A stretch of DNA of 64,000 nucleotides from NCBI RefSeq assembly GCF_003172895.1, contig NZ_QGKL01000009.1, forward strand, positions 1 to 64,000, written 5' to 3'. A program made the translations under genes and the position numbers. Of this stretch, positions 45,961-55,342 are shown piece by piece; positions within the stretch are counted from its first letter, which is position 1, and each line of letters opens with the position of its first letter. Source of the DNA: Leucothrix arctica (GTDB taxonomy: Bacteria > Pseudomonadota > Gammaproteobacteria > Thiotrichales > Thiotrichaceae). The notes below the pieces were generated by a model. That model made no database searches. It was not told the DNA's origin and worked only from the letters and a program-made list of their open reading frames with translations.

Positions 45961-46830
45961 CTAATTTCTTTCTGCGTTTAGCTTCAACGCTTCCAAGAGC
46001 GGGGAATTATTCACTGCTTTAGCAACAAATGCAACCCATTTTCTTGGTACTTGCTGCATTACTGCAACAGCCTGTTGTTTACTCTCGAAACTGGCGAATA
46101 TGCAACTACCGGTTCCTGTCATTCTAGCGGTAGAAAATTTGCTTAGCCACTTGAGTGAATCTTCAACTTCAGGATACTCTTTTCTTACTACAGATTCGAA
46201 GACGTTTTCGTTGTCTGCCGTAGGAAAGATGCGCATTCTAAGGACAGTCCTATTTCTTGTCAACAGTTTTGACGAAAAAAGTTTTGTAGTAGAAATAAAC
46301 ACGTTTGGATGTATCACCACGTACCATTTTTCAGGCAACGCTAGAGGGGTTAAATCTTCCCCTATACCTTCCGCCCAAGCACTAACACCTTTCACAAAGA
46401 CAGGCACGTCGGCACCAAGGGTACGAGCAATAGATAAAAGTTCTTGCTCAGGAAGATTGCACTCCCACAATTGATTTAAGCCCAACAAAGTGGTCGCCGC
46501 ATCAGAACTACCACCACCTATACCACCACCTATGGGTAAAACTTTGCGAACACCAAGGTCTGCCCCATACTGAGTACCAGTATAAGCCTGAAGCGCCCTA
46601 GCTGCCTTCACAATTAGATCATCTTCAGGCTCAACGCTAGCCAAACCTTCTACTCTATTGACCACACCATCAGGTCTACGCTTTAAAGTGACCTCATCTG
46701 AGTAATCTAGTAACTGAAATATAGTTTGAAGATTGTGATAGCCGTCATCTCTAACGCCAGTTATATGGAGAAAAAGATTCAGCTTTGCAGGCGCAGGCAG
46801 GTGCCAAGTAGTATCTAACGTACTTGCCAT
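45961..46830 (-). CDS. ispE: 4-diphosphocytidyl-2-C-methyl-D-erythritol kinase
   Basis: GHMP kinase of the MEP isoprenoid pathway. 289 residues (E. coli 283). Features are LPAPAKLNLFLHITGVRDDGYHNLQ, the ATP loop LPIGGGIGGGSSDAATTLLGL with the catalytic Asp in SSDAAT, and the C-terminal MTGTGSCIFASF. Its start lies inside the end of lolB (16 nt overlap), so it is coupled to the outer-membrane lipoprotein factor, the usual arrangement in this group. Confidence 0.96.
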   Translation of the reverse strand: MASTLDTTWHLPAPAKLNLFLHITGVRDDGYHNLQTIFQLLDYSDEVTLKRRPDGVVNRVEGLASVEPEDDLIVKAARALQAYTGTQYGADLGVRKVLPIGGGIGGGSSDAATTLLGLNQLWECNLPEQELLSIARTLGADVPVFVKGVSAWAEGIGEDLTPLALPEKWYVVIHPNVFISTTKLFSSKLLTRNRTVLRMRIFPTADNENVFESVVRKEYPEVEDSLKWLSKFSTARMTGTGSCIFASFESKQQAVAVMQQVPRKWVAFVAKAVNNSPLLEALKLNAERN

Positions 46831-47465
46831 TTCTTTGCCAAGATCCGCACATTAACTTTATCTTGTTGACGGCTGATATTAACTTTCCCCGGCAACGCAG
46901 CAAAATCACCATCTTGATACTGAGAATAATCAATAACCCAACCTTCTTGAGTGATCTGAGTCGGGCGCCCAGCAGCATCAAGCTTAACCTTACCTAACGC
47001 ATATTGTGGCGCCATGACACCTCTAACCCAATACGGCATACCATTTACTGGCATTTTAACGCGCATTTGATCTTCTAGTAGTCGTTCAGCATCAGCACCT
47101 TGATGAACTTTACCCTGAGCCTTTAAAACAGCTTTACCAGGACTTTGCTCTAGCTGAGCGAGCACTGTGCCAGTGATAGGGTTTTTAATTTGTAGCACGT
47201 ATTGCTGCTTATTTTTTTGTAACCAGTTAAGACCAAACGTCCAACCATCACCATTAAATTTTAATGCTGCTCTACCTGTCATATCCCAAGATTGCATAGC
47301 CCCCATCTTTAACTGACGGCGCTCCCATGGACTTAGGGTCGGTGTAGTAGTTTGAGGTTTCGAAACTGCCACAATTGCTTCTGGAGCAATTGATTTCTGT
47401 GCAGAACAGGCAGCTATAGATAAGCCCACCGTAGCAATCAATGCTAGCGACTTAAATTGTTTCAT
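46815..47465 (-). CDS. lolB: Outer-membrane lipoprotein receptor LolB
   Basis: Receives lipoproteins from LolA and places them in the outer membrane. 216 residues with a lipoprotein signal and lipobox LSIAACS, so it is itself a lipoprotein. LolB-like blocks include WDMTGRAALKFNGDGWTFGLNW, VLQIKNPITGTVLAQLEQ and MPVNGMPYWVRG. The family is divergent, and the ispE overlap strengthens the call. The 44-base gap to the TPR lipoprotein upstream suggests co-transcription. Confidence 0.92.
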   Translation of the reverse strand: MKQFKSLALIATVGLSIAACSAQKSIAPEAIVAVSKPQTTTPTLSPWERRQLKMGAMQSWDMTGRAALKFNGDGWTFGLNWLQKNKQQYVLQIKNPITGTVLAQLEQSPGKAVLKAQGKVHQGADAERLLEDQMRVKMPVNGMPYWVRGVMAPQYALGKVKLDAAGRPTQITQEGWVIDYSQYQDGDFAALPGKVNISRQQDKVNVRILAKKWQVR

Positions 47466-47509
47466 GGGTATTCCTTCCTTGGTTATTTTATCTATTCGTT
47501 GTGTTGTTA

Positions 47510-49255
47510 TTATATATCTATAATCTTTTTCTTAATGGACTTTAACTGCTCATCATTTGGATACTGCTCCATTGCACGAGCTAATAACGCAATCGCTTCC
47601 TTTCTCTGTCCCTGAGTAATAAGCACCTCAATCAGGTGTGTTGCGATTTCTGGATTGTCGGTTTTCTCATAAGCACTCATCAATAAAGCGACGGCATCAT
47701 TGATTTTACCTTGTTTGAAGTATAACCACCCTAAACTGTCAAGAATAATCGCATCATTTGGTCGAAGCTCATAAGCCTTCAGTATATAAGCAGACGCATC
47801 ATCTAAACGTTCAGTTTCTTCAAGCAACATATAACCTAAAGTATTAAAGGCATCAGCATCTGAAGGATTTCGTTCGATCATATCAATCAGTAGCTTTTCT
47901 GCTAGAGCGACCTCACCAACCACTTGGGCAGTCATCGCATACTGGTAATTCATGCGTCCATTATTACTATCTAACTGGTGAGCACGACGGTATGCATTAA
48001 GCGCACCTTTATCATCCTTATAACGAGCTCTTAGTCTTGCTTCTAAGCGCCAATACAGGAATTTTTGCTCATCTGAGTCAACTTTATTACGAGTTTCTGA
48101 TAACCAACTCGTTGCTATATCTAAACTGTACTGTTCTACCAATAACTCAGAAATTCGCTGTTGCGCACTACTAAAGTAGTTACCACCCCCTACTTTACTA
48201 TATTCACGAATCGCTTCATCCATCTCATTGCGACTTTCGTGGATCTCAGCAAGATAATGATGCGCGACACTCGCATAAACTACATTTTCTGCTAATGTTT
48301 TTGCATAGACTTCCGCTTGCGCAAATTGCCCTTGCGCTAAGCGCAAACCCACTAAAGATTTAAGTACTTCGAGATTTGTCGGTGTATTGACATATACAGC
48401 CTGTAATTGCGCTGTGGCACCTAACTCATCATCATTAAGCATCAATAGCCTTGCATACTCTAAACGAGTCATATCGTCTACATTAGGCCTATCAACCAAC
48501 TGACGCATGATGCCTATCGAGCCTTCAATATCACCCTGCTTGTGAAGTACCTTACTACGCAAAATCAATAAGGACTCTTGCTCTTCTGTGGTTAACTCAC
48601 CACTCAAGCTATTTAAACGACTAAGTGCAGACTCTGCTCCATGTTGCTTCAATGCTAAGCTTGCCAACTTTAACTGTGCCGCAGGAGAGTTATTATAAGA
48701 TTTCACATACGCTTCAAAGGCATTAAAAGCCTGCTCTTTGTGAGACTCTAATGAGATTAACGAAGTAATAAATGATAGACCATCATGCCCTGCATCAGTA
48801 ATGCGCTGATCAATGACAGATAACTCTGCAGCAGCATTTTCAAACTGGTCACTACGCAATAACAACAACGCAAGATACTGTCGAGCTTCAACTTGATCTT
48901 CACTTAGACTAACCCAGTGACGAGCATTAGCCACTGCAATTTCCAAATACTCAGTCTGGGCAGCCGTTTCCGTCGCAATTTTAGCTAGACCTATATCGGT
49001 ACTACCCTGCAATATCTTTTCATAATGTAACGTCGCCGTTGCGTCATCGCCTTCTAGACGATACATCTCAGCTGCTAAGGTGTGGTACATTTTTTCATCA
49101 GGATGAACTGACGAAGCCATAGGACTAGAAGCCTTTTCAGCAACGACGCTAGTATCTACCAATGGTAGGTCGGTATCTTGGCAACCTGTGGCCGTTAGCG
49201 TTATGCCAGCGGTCATAAATATGGATAAGCATCGTACCAACAATTGTCTTTGCAT
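47510..49255 (-). CDS. TPR-repeat lipoprotein
   Basis: 581 residues from the ATG at 49255; a start eight codons earlier would lengthen the signal unnaturally. The lipoprotein signal ends in TATGC. The body is tetratricopeptide repeats over most of the length, clearest at 430-560 (ADAFNTLGYMLLEETERLDD, AIILDSLGWLYFKQGKINDA). It is predicted to sit at the outer membrane on the periplasmic side. A TPR protein upstream of lolB is a recurring neighbourhood, and coupling with the lipoprotein sorting factor is inferred from context only. It is divergent from hemA across 277 bases. Confidence 0.88.
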   Translation of the reverse strand: MQRQLLVRCLSIFMTAGITLTATGCQDTDLPLVDTSVVAEKASSPMASSVHPDEKMYHTLAAEMYRLEGDDATATLHYEKILQGSTDIGLAKIATETAAQTEYLEIAVANARHWVSLSEDQVEARQYLALLLLRSDQFENAAAELSVIDQRITDAGHDGLSFITSLISLESHKEQAFNAFEAYVKSYNNSPAAQLKLASLALKQHGAESALSRLNSLSGELTTEEQESLLILRSKVLHKQGDIEGSIGIMRQLVDRPNVDDMTRLEYARLLMLNDDELGATAQLQAVYVNTPTNLEVLKSLVGLRLAQGQFAQAEVYAKTLAENVVYASVAHHYLAEIHESRNEMDEAIREYSKVGGGNYFSSAQQRISELLVEQYSLDIATSWLSETRNKVDSDEQKFLYWRLEARLRARYKDDKGALNAYRRAHQLDSNNGRMNYQYAMTAQVVGEVALAEKLLIDMIERNPSDADAFNTLGYMLLEETERLDDASAYILKAYELRPNDAIILDSLGWLYFKQGKINDAVALLMSAYEKTDNPEIATHLIEVLITQGQRKEAIALLARAMEQYPNDEQLKSIKKKIIDI

Positions 49256-49532
49256 GAATATCACTATCAAATAGTCCAATGTATTATTATTTAATTACGT
49301 TCATTTCTACCGTAAAGCCTCCAATAAAACCAGCACGTTTGAATGAAGTGATCAAAAAAGCTGCTAACTGGAAGCTTATTATTCACTACCACTGATCACA
49401 TTGCCCAGTTTTTGGCCTCCTTATTTATTCTTTTATCTATCTATGCTCGCATTACTGAAAGTCTTCTTGTAATCCTAAGGCAGCTGTCAGAGAATCTACT
49501 CTCCTGATTGTTCGAAAGAAATTCTCTTCTGT

Positions 49533-50810
49533 ATGTCAATTACTGTCATTGGTATTAACCACAAAACTGCACCCGTCTCAATTCGCGAGAAAGTTGCGTT
49601 CTCTGATCAGCAGTTACACGACACACTTGATGACAATTCATCACTTATTGATGAAAAAGTTATACTTTCTACCTGTAATCGTACCGAGATCTATGCAAAC
49701 GTGGATGACAATACATCTGCTGAAGCACTGACTAACTGGTACATACAGCAGCATAACTTTAACGAAGAAGACCTCAAACCGTATATCTATCAGCTATCTG
49801 GACAAGAAGCCGTACAGCATGCATTCCGTGTCGCGAGTGGCCTTGACTCAATGGTATTGGGCGAACCTCAAATATTAGGGCAACTTAAAACAGCACTGAG
49901 AGTTGCAACTGAACATAAAGCTACCGGTGGTAAACTAAACCGCCTCATGCAGCACGCATTTTCTACGGCGAAAAAAGTACGAACCGATACCGACATCGGC
50001 TCTAACCCAGTTTCTGTCGCTTATGCGGCAGTCAGCCTAGCACGACAAATTTTTGGTGACTTAAGCAATCAGACTGCACTGCTTATTGGTGCAGGTGAAA
50101 CGATAGAACTGGTTGGTCGACACCTGAAAGGCGCTGGTATTAAGCATATTATTATTGCCAATCGAAGCAAAGAGAACGCTAAAGCACTGGGCGATGCACT
50201 TGATGCCGAAGTTATTGATATACCCAGCATCAGCACTCATCTTGAGTTAGCAGACATTGTAATTTCCTCAACTGCCGCCCCTATTCCTATTATCGGTAAA
50301 GGAAGCGTTGAAAATGCACTCAAAAAACGTAAACACCGCCCTATTTTCATGGTGGATATCGCTGTACCGAGAGATATCGAGGCTGAAGTTGGAGATCTCA
50401 ACGACATCTACCTTTATACCGTCGACGATCTTCAGTCTGTTGTTGATCAAAATATTGACTCTCGACGACGTGCAGCTGAAGTTGCTGAAACCCTTGTTAG
50501 CCAAGAAACAGACACATTTATGGGGTGGCTTAACGCTCAACATCAAATTGAGCGAGTTAAGCAGTACCGCAATAAATTAGAAGACTTTAAGCAGGAAACG
50601 CTTGCTAAAGCACAGAAGCAACTCAGAAATGGTAAAACTCCTGAGGAAGCGCTACAATTTCTGGCTCACACCTTAACCAATAAAATTGGCCACATCCCTA
50701 CCCAGACCATGAATCACGCGGCTCATGCCGGTGACTTAGACACGCTACAAGCTGCTGTCAAAATACTTGGACTGGAAAGCGATCCCAAAGAATCAAAAGA
50801 AGATCATTAG
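49533..50810 (+). CDS. hemA: Glutamyl-tRNA reductase
   Basis: First committed step of C5 haem synthesis: Glu-tRNA to glutamate 1-semialdehyde with NADPH. 425 residues (E. coli 418). The N-terminal catalytic domain has the nucleophile Cys in [10 protein letters not shown], the segment [19 protein letters not shown], the NADPH fold [17 protein letters not shown] and a C-terminal dimerisation helix. The stop overlaps the prfA GTG by one base, giving the hemA-prfA-prmC order of E. coli. Confidence 0.97.
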   Translation: MSITVIGINHKTAPVSIREKVAFSDQQLHDTLDDNSSLIDEKVILSTCNRTEIYANVDDNTSAEALTNWYIQQHNFNEEDLKPYIYQLSGQEAVQHAFRVASGLDSMVLGEPQILGQLKTALRVATEHKATGGKLNRLMQHAFSTAKKVRTDTDIGSNPVSVAYAAVSLARQIFGDLSNQTALLIGAGETIELVGRHLKGAGIKHIIIANRSKENAKALGDALDAEVIDIPSISTHLELADIVISSTAAPIPIIGKGSVENALKKRKHRPIFMVDIAVPRDIEAEVGDLNDIYLYTVDDLQSVVDQNIDSRRRAAEVAETLVSQETDTFMGWLNAQHQIERVKQYRNKLEDFKQETLAKAQKQLRNGKTPEEALQFLAHTLTNKIGHIPTQTMNHAAHAGDLDTLQAAVKILGLESDPKESKEDH

Positions 50811-51892
50811 TGAAACCATCAATTCTGCTCAAACTTGAAAACCTTAGTGAACGCTATGAAGAAATTGCCGTTCTGCTTTCTGAAAACGAAATCATTAGTG
50901 ATCAAAACCAATTTCGTAAGCTCTCTATGGAGTACAGCCAACTAGAGCCTGTCGTAAATGAGCACAAACGTTATCTAGTGGCGACTGAAAACAAAGAAAC
51001 CGCACTAGAAATGCTTGATGATCCCGAAATTAAAGAGCTTGCTCAAGAAGAGCTTAAAGATGCGGATAAAGAATTAGCTGCACTAGAAGTCAGTTTACAA
51101 GTGTTATTACTCCCTAAAGATCCAAATGATGATAGCAACATCTTCCTTGAGGTACGAGCAGGTACTGGTGGAGATGAAGCGGCAATATTCGCTGGTGATC
51201 TGTTCAGAATGTATTCGCGTTATGCAGAAGTTCGCGGCTGGCAGGTTGAGGTTATTAGCCAAAACATTGGTGAACATGGTGGTTACAAAGAAGCAGTATT
51301 ACGAATTATTGGTAATGGTGCTTATTCTCGACTGAAGTTTGAGTCAGGCGCTCACCGCGTTCAGCGCGTCCCTGAGACTGAGTCACAAGGTCGAGTACAC
51401 ACATCAGCTGCGACTGTTGCGATCATGCCTGAAATTGATGCTGTTAAAGCTCAAGAAATTAAAAGCTCTGATATCCGTGTTGATACCTTCCGTGCCTCTG
51501 GTGCTGGTGGGCAGCATGTTAATAAGACTGACTCGGCGATTCGTATCACTCACCTACCTACTGGAACTGTTGTCGAATGTCAGGATGAGCGTTCACAGCA
51601 TAAAAACCGTGCGCGTGCGATGTCATTACTTCAGTCTAGAATTCTTGAAGCTGAAAGACAGGTTCAACATAACGAGCAAGCAGAAGCACGCCGTAGCTTA
51701 GTTGGTAGTGGTGATCGCTCAGAAAGAATTAGAACTTACAACTACCCACAAAGTCGCGTGACTGACCATCGCATCAACTTAACACTTTATAAGTTGGATG
51801 AAGTTATTGCTGGCGGCCTAGATTCCATTATTGATCCGATCATCAGTGAGCATCAAGCTGACTTATTAGCAGCTATGGCAGAACAAGGTTAA
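50810..51892 (+). CDS. prfA: Peptide chain release factor 1
   Basis: Reads UAG and UAA. 360 residues as in E. coli. The catalytic loop is [16 protein letters not shown]. The stop-reading tripeptide position reads PET ([15 protein letters not shown]), where E. coli has PAT. The start is a GTG at 50810 overlapping the hemA stop by one base. It is the substrate of PrmC, the next gene, which methylates the Gln of GGQ. Confidence 0.97.
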   Translation: MKPSILLKLENLSERYEEIAVLLSENEIISDQNQFRKLSMEYSQLEPVVNEHKRYLVATENKETALEMLDDPEIKELAQEELKDADKELAALEVSLQVLLLPKDPNDDSNIFLEVRAGTGGDEAAIFAGDLFRMYSRYAEVRGWQVEVISQNIGEHGGYKEAVLRIIGNGAYSRLKFESGAHRVQRVPETESQGRVHTSAATVAIMPEIDAVKAQEIKSSDIRVDTFRASGAGGQHVNKTDSAIRITHLPTGTVVECQDERSQHKNRARAMSLLQSRILEAERQVQHNEQAEARRSLVGSGDRSERIRTYNYPQSRVTDHRINLTLYKLDEVIAGGLDSIIDPIISEHQADLLAAMAEQG

Positions 51893-51896
51893 TTCA

Positions 51897-52736
51897 GTGC
51901 GAATTGATACTACATTAAAGGATGCAACTGCCCTTCTTGAAACTCATACATCGAGCCCTAGATTAGATGCAGAAATTCTCTTATCCCATTTTCTAGATAA
52001 GAATCGCAGCTATTTATTCGCATGGCCTGAGGTAGAACTTACAGAAAAACAACGACAAGACTTCAATCAGGCTTTAGTCAAACGAAAGGACCAATACCCT
52101 GTTGCTTACCTTACAGGCTACCAAGAATTTTGGTCTTTAATGTTTGCAGTGAATGAATCAGTACTCATCCCAAGAGCTGATACTGAGCTTTTAGTAGAGA
52201 CCGCTTTAGAAAAACTAGCACCTATAAGTAATCCTCGTATTTTAGAGCTAGGCACAGGCTCTGGTGCAATTGCACTGTCACTTGCGTCAGAAAGACCTGA
52301 TAGCGAGATCGTTGCAACCGACTTATCTTCTGATGCTTTGATTGTCGCACAGCACAATAAAGAAGCACTAAAAATCACCAACGTCAGTTTTTTACAATCT
52401 GACTGGTTTAATCAAATAGACCAAACTGATTTCGACCTAATCATTAGTAACCCACCTTATATTGATCCTCAAGATCGGCATATGCAAACGGGAATACGCT
52501 TTGAACCCTTAAGCGCTTTATGCGCCGAAGATAAAGGGTTAGCCGATTTGGCAACGATTACTAACAAAGCCTCAAAGTACTTAAAAACGAATGGATGGCT
52601 AATGCTAGAACATGGTTATGATCAAGGTGATATAACTACTGAGGGACTAAAAAAGGCAGGCTACAAAAATGCAACCTGCCTTAAAGATCTACCTGGTAAT
52701 GACCGCATAACTATCGGTCAATTGACCAAATCTTAG
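51897..52736 (+). CDS. prmC: Release factor glutamine methyltransferase
   Basis: Methylates the GGQ glutamine of RF1 and RF2 with SAM. 279 residues (E. coli 277). The N-terminal helical domain (about 1-75) is followed by the methyltransferase fold with ILELGTGSGAIALSLAS and the catalytic NPPY in DLIISNPPYIDPQD. The start is a GTG at 51897, 4 nt after the prfA stop, so it is coupled. It converges with the pilin gene 7 nt later, with no terminator in between. Confidence 0.96.
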   Translation: MRIDTTLKDATALLETHTSSPRLDAEILLSHFLDKNRSYLFAWPEVELTEKQRQDFNQALVKRKDQYPVAYLTGYQEFWSLMFAVNESVLIPRADTELLVETALEKLAPISNPRILELGTGSGAIALSLASERPDSEIVATDLSSDALIVAQHNKEALKITNVSFLQSDWFNQIDQTDFDLIISNPPYIDPQDRHMQTGIRFEPLSALCAEDKGLADLATITNKASKYLKTNGWLMLEHGYDQGDITTEGLKKAGYKNATCLKDLPGNDRITIGQLTKS

Positions 52737-52743
52737 TGACTTG

Positions 52744-53241
52744 TTAGTTCCAGCACTCATCTCGTGCTGCAGTACTTGTCCAAGCAGTATCAGATGAACT
52801 TCTCGCTTGCTTAGCCCCCGTATTAGACAATCGGAACCCATTAGCACATGCGGTATCTTGAGACTGAGAAGCAGTTGAAACAACCAGCGCTTCAACAATA
52901 TAACTCACGCAAGGTGTGACACTATCGCCACTACACGTGGTAGTACCATCTGCGCCATAACCCTGCACCGAAGCTGTATAAAGCCCAGTTTCTGTTGTAA
53001 CTGTTGCTCCAGTAAAACCAAGCCCGCCAGTACCGTTTGTAGCGACCGCATAACTTAAGTTTTGAACATAGTAACTTTCTTGTAGTTGCGCCAAGCGAAG
53101 CACTTCCGCTTTGGCTTCAGTGCGTTTGGTTTTTTGAACGTATTTCATATATGACGGCACAGTAATTGCGCTCAAAATACCCAGTATTGCTACAGTGATC
53201 ATTAATTCGATCAGTGAAAATCCTTTATTTTTATTATTCAC
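52744..53241 (-). CDS. pilE: Type IV pilin-like protein (PilE minor pilin)
   Basis: 165 residues with the prepilin peptidase site KG-FSLIELMITVAILGILSA, including the Glu at +5, then a helix to about 60 and a variable C-terminus with the expected Cys pair (AACANGF ... DECWN region). It is the last of a pilV-pilW-pilX-pilE run, the position of the minor pilin PilE in Pseudomonas-type clusters. A major pilin is possible but less likely from context. Confidence 0.85.
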   Translation of the reverse strand: MNNKNKGFSLIELMITVAILGILSAITVPSYMKYVQKTKRTEAKAEVLRLAQLQESYYVQNLSYAVATNGTGGLGFTGATVTTETGLYTASVQGYGADGTTTCSGDSVTPCVSYIVEALVVSTASQSQDTACANGFRLSNTGAKQARSSSDTAWTSTAARDECWN

Positions 53242-53294
53242 TATTTCACTCTCTATTATTTATAATTTTTTAGTTCACTAATACGTAAATTACG

Positions 53295-53798
53295 CTACCG
53301 AGCCGAGTTTAATGGTGGCACGTAAATAGCAACACCTGAGAGATGCTCTTTCTTTGCACCCGTTCCTTTGAGTCTTGATTCCGCCTCAATCTTATATAAC
53401 TGACACGTGACTCCACCTGCAGAAGCCGTTGAGTTCGTAGACATTGCAACGCCAGTAGAAACAGAACAGGCAATATAATCAGTGAAACTAACCGTAGCGG
53501 TAGAACTTAAACTACCGCCACTCACTGCTTCATTGGGTAAGTCAGCGGCAGGAACAGCTTTGCTTTTACTAGGTAAAGTAAGTGCAGCTTCGTTCACATA
53601 GTTCATATTGGTCACCTTGCTCAGTGTCGACTCAGCACCTTGATAGACCAACATAGTGGCTAAGCTATTACCCGAAACCATTGTATTAGTGCTTGAAACC
53701 CTCACTGAGCTGACACTAACTATCGTCAACACTAATAAAATCCCTAACGCCCAAAGTAACACCACACCCTGCTGTTTTTTTCGTGATACGTATCTCAT
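53295..53798 (-). CDS. pilX: Minor pilin assembly protein PilX
   Basis: 167 residues. It opens QQGVVLLWALGILLVLTIVSVSSVRV, a class III-like hydrophobic helix without the strict prepilin Glu+5, as usual for PilX. The mature part has two Cys that could pair (IACSVS, VTCQLY). PilX-family proteins start pilus assembly. It lies 9 nt after pilW and 53 nt before pilE. PilY1, usually between PilX and PilE, is missing. Confidence 0.82.
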   Translation of the reverse strand: MRYVSRKKQQGVVLLWALGILLVLTIVSVSSVRVSSTNTMVSGNSLATMLVYQGAESTLSKVTNMNYVNEAALTLPSKSKAVPAADLPNEAVSGGSLSSTATVSFTDYIACSVSTGVAMSTNSTASAGGVTCQLYKIEAESRLKGTGAKKEHLSGVAIYVPPLNSAR

Positions 53799-53807
53799 CT
53801 TAGACTC

Positions 53808-54632
53808 CTATAAAATAACATTGCGTAGTCTGACGGTTGCAGTAAAGACGGCACGTAAGTAACGGTCGTTAGTATTGATAGTTTCATCTTCTGAAAGCTG
53901 ATAACTACGTGCGGCATTAGCGTTACCAACTGCCTTCAATGATCTAACTAGTACAGTAATATTTACACTGACTACTTCTTGCCAGCTAGTCACATCTGTA
54001 GAGTTTACGTAACGATCCGCTATCCCATCAGCATCTAAATCTTCACCATAAACAAATTGAATATTTTCAACGCCTTCTGCAATTTCTTCTGAAGCCGATG
54101 ATCTTGATCCGCTGCAATTCAAGGCAGGTACTCCCGCCGCGTTATTGGCGACAAAAAACTGATTATAAATCTTAGCGGCATCACTCGATGCATCACCACC
54201 TAAGCGACATGTTTCAGGTAACTCGTTGCCCGCACAGTCTGTATTTAAACTATCATCACCCATATACACCACACCTAAGGTGTCACCAAAAGTCGTATTA
54301 TTTGTCATTGCAGAGAACAAACTAGGCTCCATAACACTGTCTACTGAACCAGAACAACTAGTAGAACCAACCGCACCCTGAATAAATACATCATCAAATG
54401 GAGCAACTAAGTCAGACGAGTAACCCGCATGCTGAATGACATCAGTGAGCTGTTGAAGTACCGCACGTCCATTATCTTGTAACATTGAAACCTGATCAGT
54501 CGTAATGCTAGATTTCTTCCCGCTGATATAGACATAACTAATGCCAACAATGATAAATAGACCAAGGACTAATGCAATCATCAGCTCAAGAAGTGATAGA
54601 CCCCGTTGTTTGAAAATTGTTTTTTTCATCAT
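53808..54632 (-). CDS. pilW: Minor pilin PilW
   Basis: 274 residues. The prepilin leader is KQR-GLSLLELMIALVLGLFIIVGISYVYISG, with Glu at +5 in a first position adapted to Leu. The mature domain resembles PilW (VLQQLTDVIQHAGYSSDLV; FNQTDG-like AGNELPETCRLGGD). It overlaps the pilV stop by 4 nt and precedes pilX by 9 nt, so the four minor pilins form one unit. Confidence 0.86.
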   Translation of the reverse strand: MMKKTIFKQRGLSLLELMIALVLGLFIIVGISYVYISGKKSSITTDQVSMLQDNGRAVLQQLTDVIQHAGYSSDLVAPFDDVFIQGAVGSTSCSGSVDSVMEPSLFSAMTNNTTFGDTLGVVYMGDDSLNTDCAGNELPETCRLGGDASSDAAKIYNQFFVANNAAGVPALNCSGSRSSASEEIAEGVENIQFVYGEDLDADGIADRYVNSTDVTSWQEVVSVNITVLVRSLKAVGNANAARSYQLSEDETINTNDRYLRAVFTATVRLRNVIL

Positions 54633-55153
54633 TTGATAACCGTGTTGATTACTAATTCACGAGGAACCGTAACGCTTCCGCTATTTTCTTCGCCCAGTTT
54701 TTGCTCATCCCAAGCCAATGAAAATGTAAGTCCATCATCACAACCGGCTGCACAGGTAATATTTAAGCTAGCATTACTGAGTCCACCTTTCATACCAGCA
54801 AAGGCATTCCCAGTTTTTCCGCAGTAAGCACTAAATAGATCGTAATTGGCCATATCTTCGGAAGAACATGTCGCGGTACTCAAACCACAGTTAGCCGCAG
54901 GAGCTAGGGAGCAATTTAACGTTGAGCTATCGACAACATAGTTTCCAGCAGAAACACCATTAGGGTTGCTTCGCATACGCTCTAGTAGAGCTTGAACATG
55001 ATGGGCTGCTTGGTTTTTTGAGAAAGCTTGCTGATTACCTTTTAAACCAACGAACTGCATGCCAGCAACACCGACTAAGCCGATGGCGACAATCACTACG
55101 GCAACAAGAACTTCTATTAAACTGAAGCCTCGCTGTGACGAAGAATAATGCAT
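54629..55153 (-). CDS. pilV: Minor pilin PilV
   Basis: 174 residues from the ATG at 55153; the open frame extends upstream to 55315, but a prepilin must begin just before the leader. The leader is SSSQRG-FSLIEVLVAVVIVAIGLVGVAGMQ. The QAFSKNQAAHHVQALLERMRSNP block is PilV-like. It is first in the minor pilin run. The upstream gap to the dihydroorotase-like gene (190 bases) should hold its promoter; no strong consensus was seen. Confidence 0.85.
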   Translation of the reverse strand: MHYSSSQRGFSLIEVLVAVVIVAIGLVGVAGMQFVGLKGNQQAFSKNQAAHHVQALLERMRSNPNGVSAGNYVVDSSTLNCSLAPAANCGLSTATCSSEDMANYDLFSAYCGKTGNAFAGMKGGLSNASLNITCAAGCDDGLTFSLAWDEQKLGEENSGSVTVPRELVINTVIK

Positions 55154-55342
55154 TGTAATACTGCCTCTATTTTTATTTTTTAGGCTGAACCGACTATTAC
55201 ACTGGTGATATCGTGTGCGTTTTATTTTTAATATTTTAATTATTGTAACGAAAATCACACTTTGAATGGAAGTACCACCGATCAGAAGGCTCGGCGTGAG
55301 GTAGGGTTGAAGCAAATTGACTACTTAAAATACCCTTTACTA

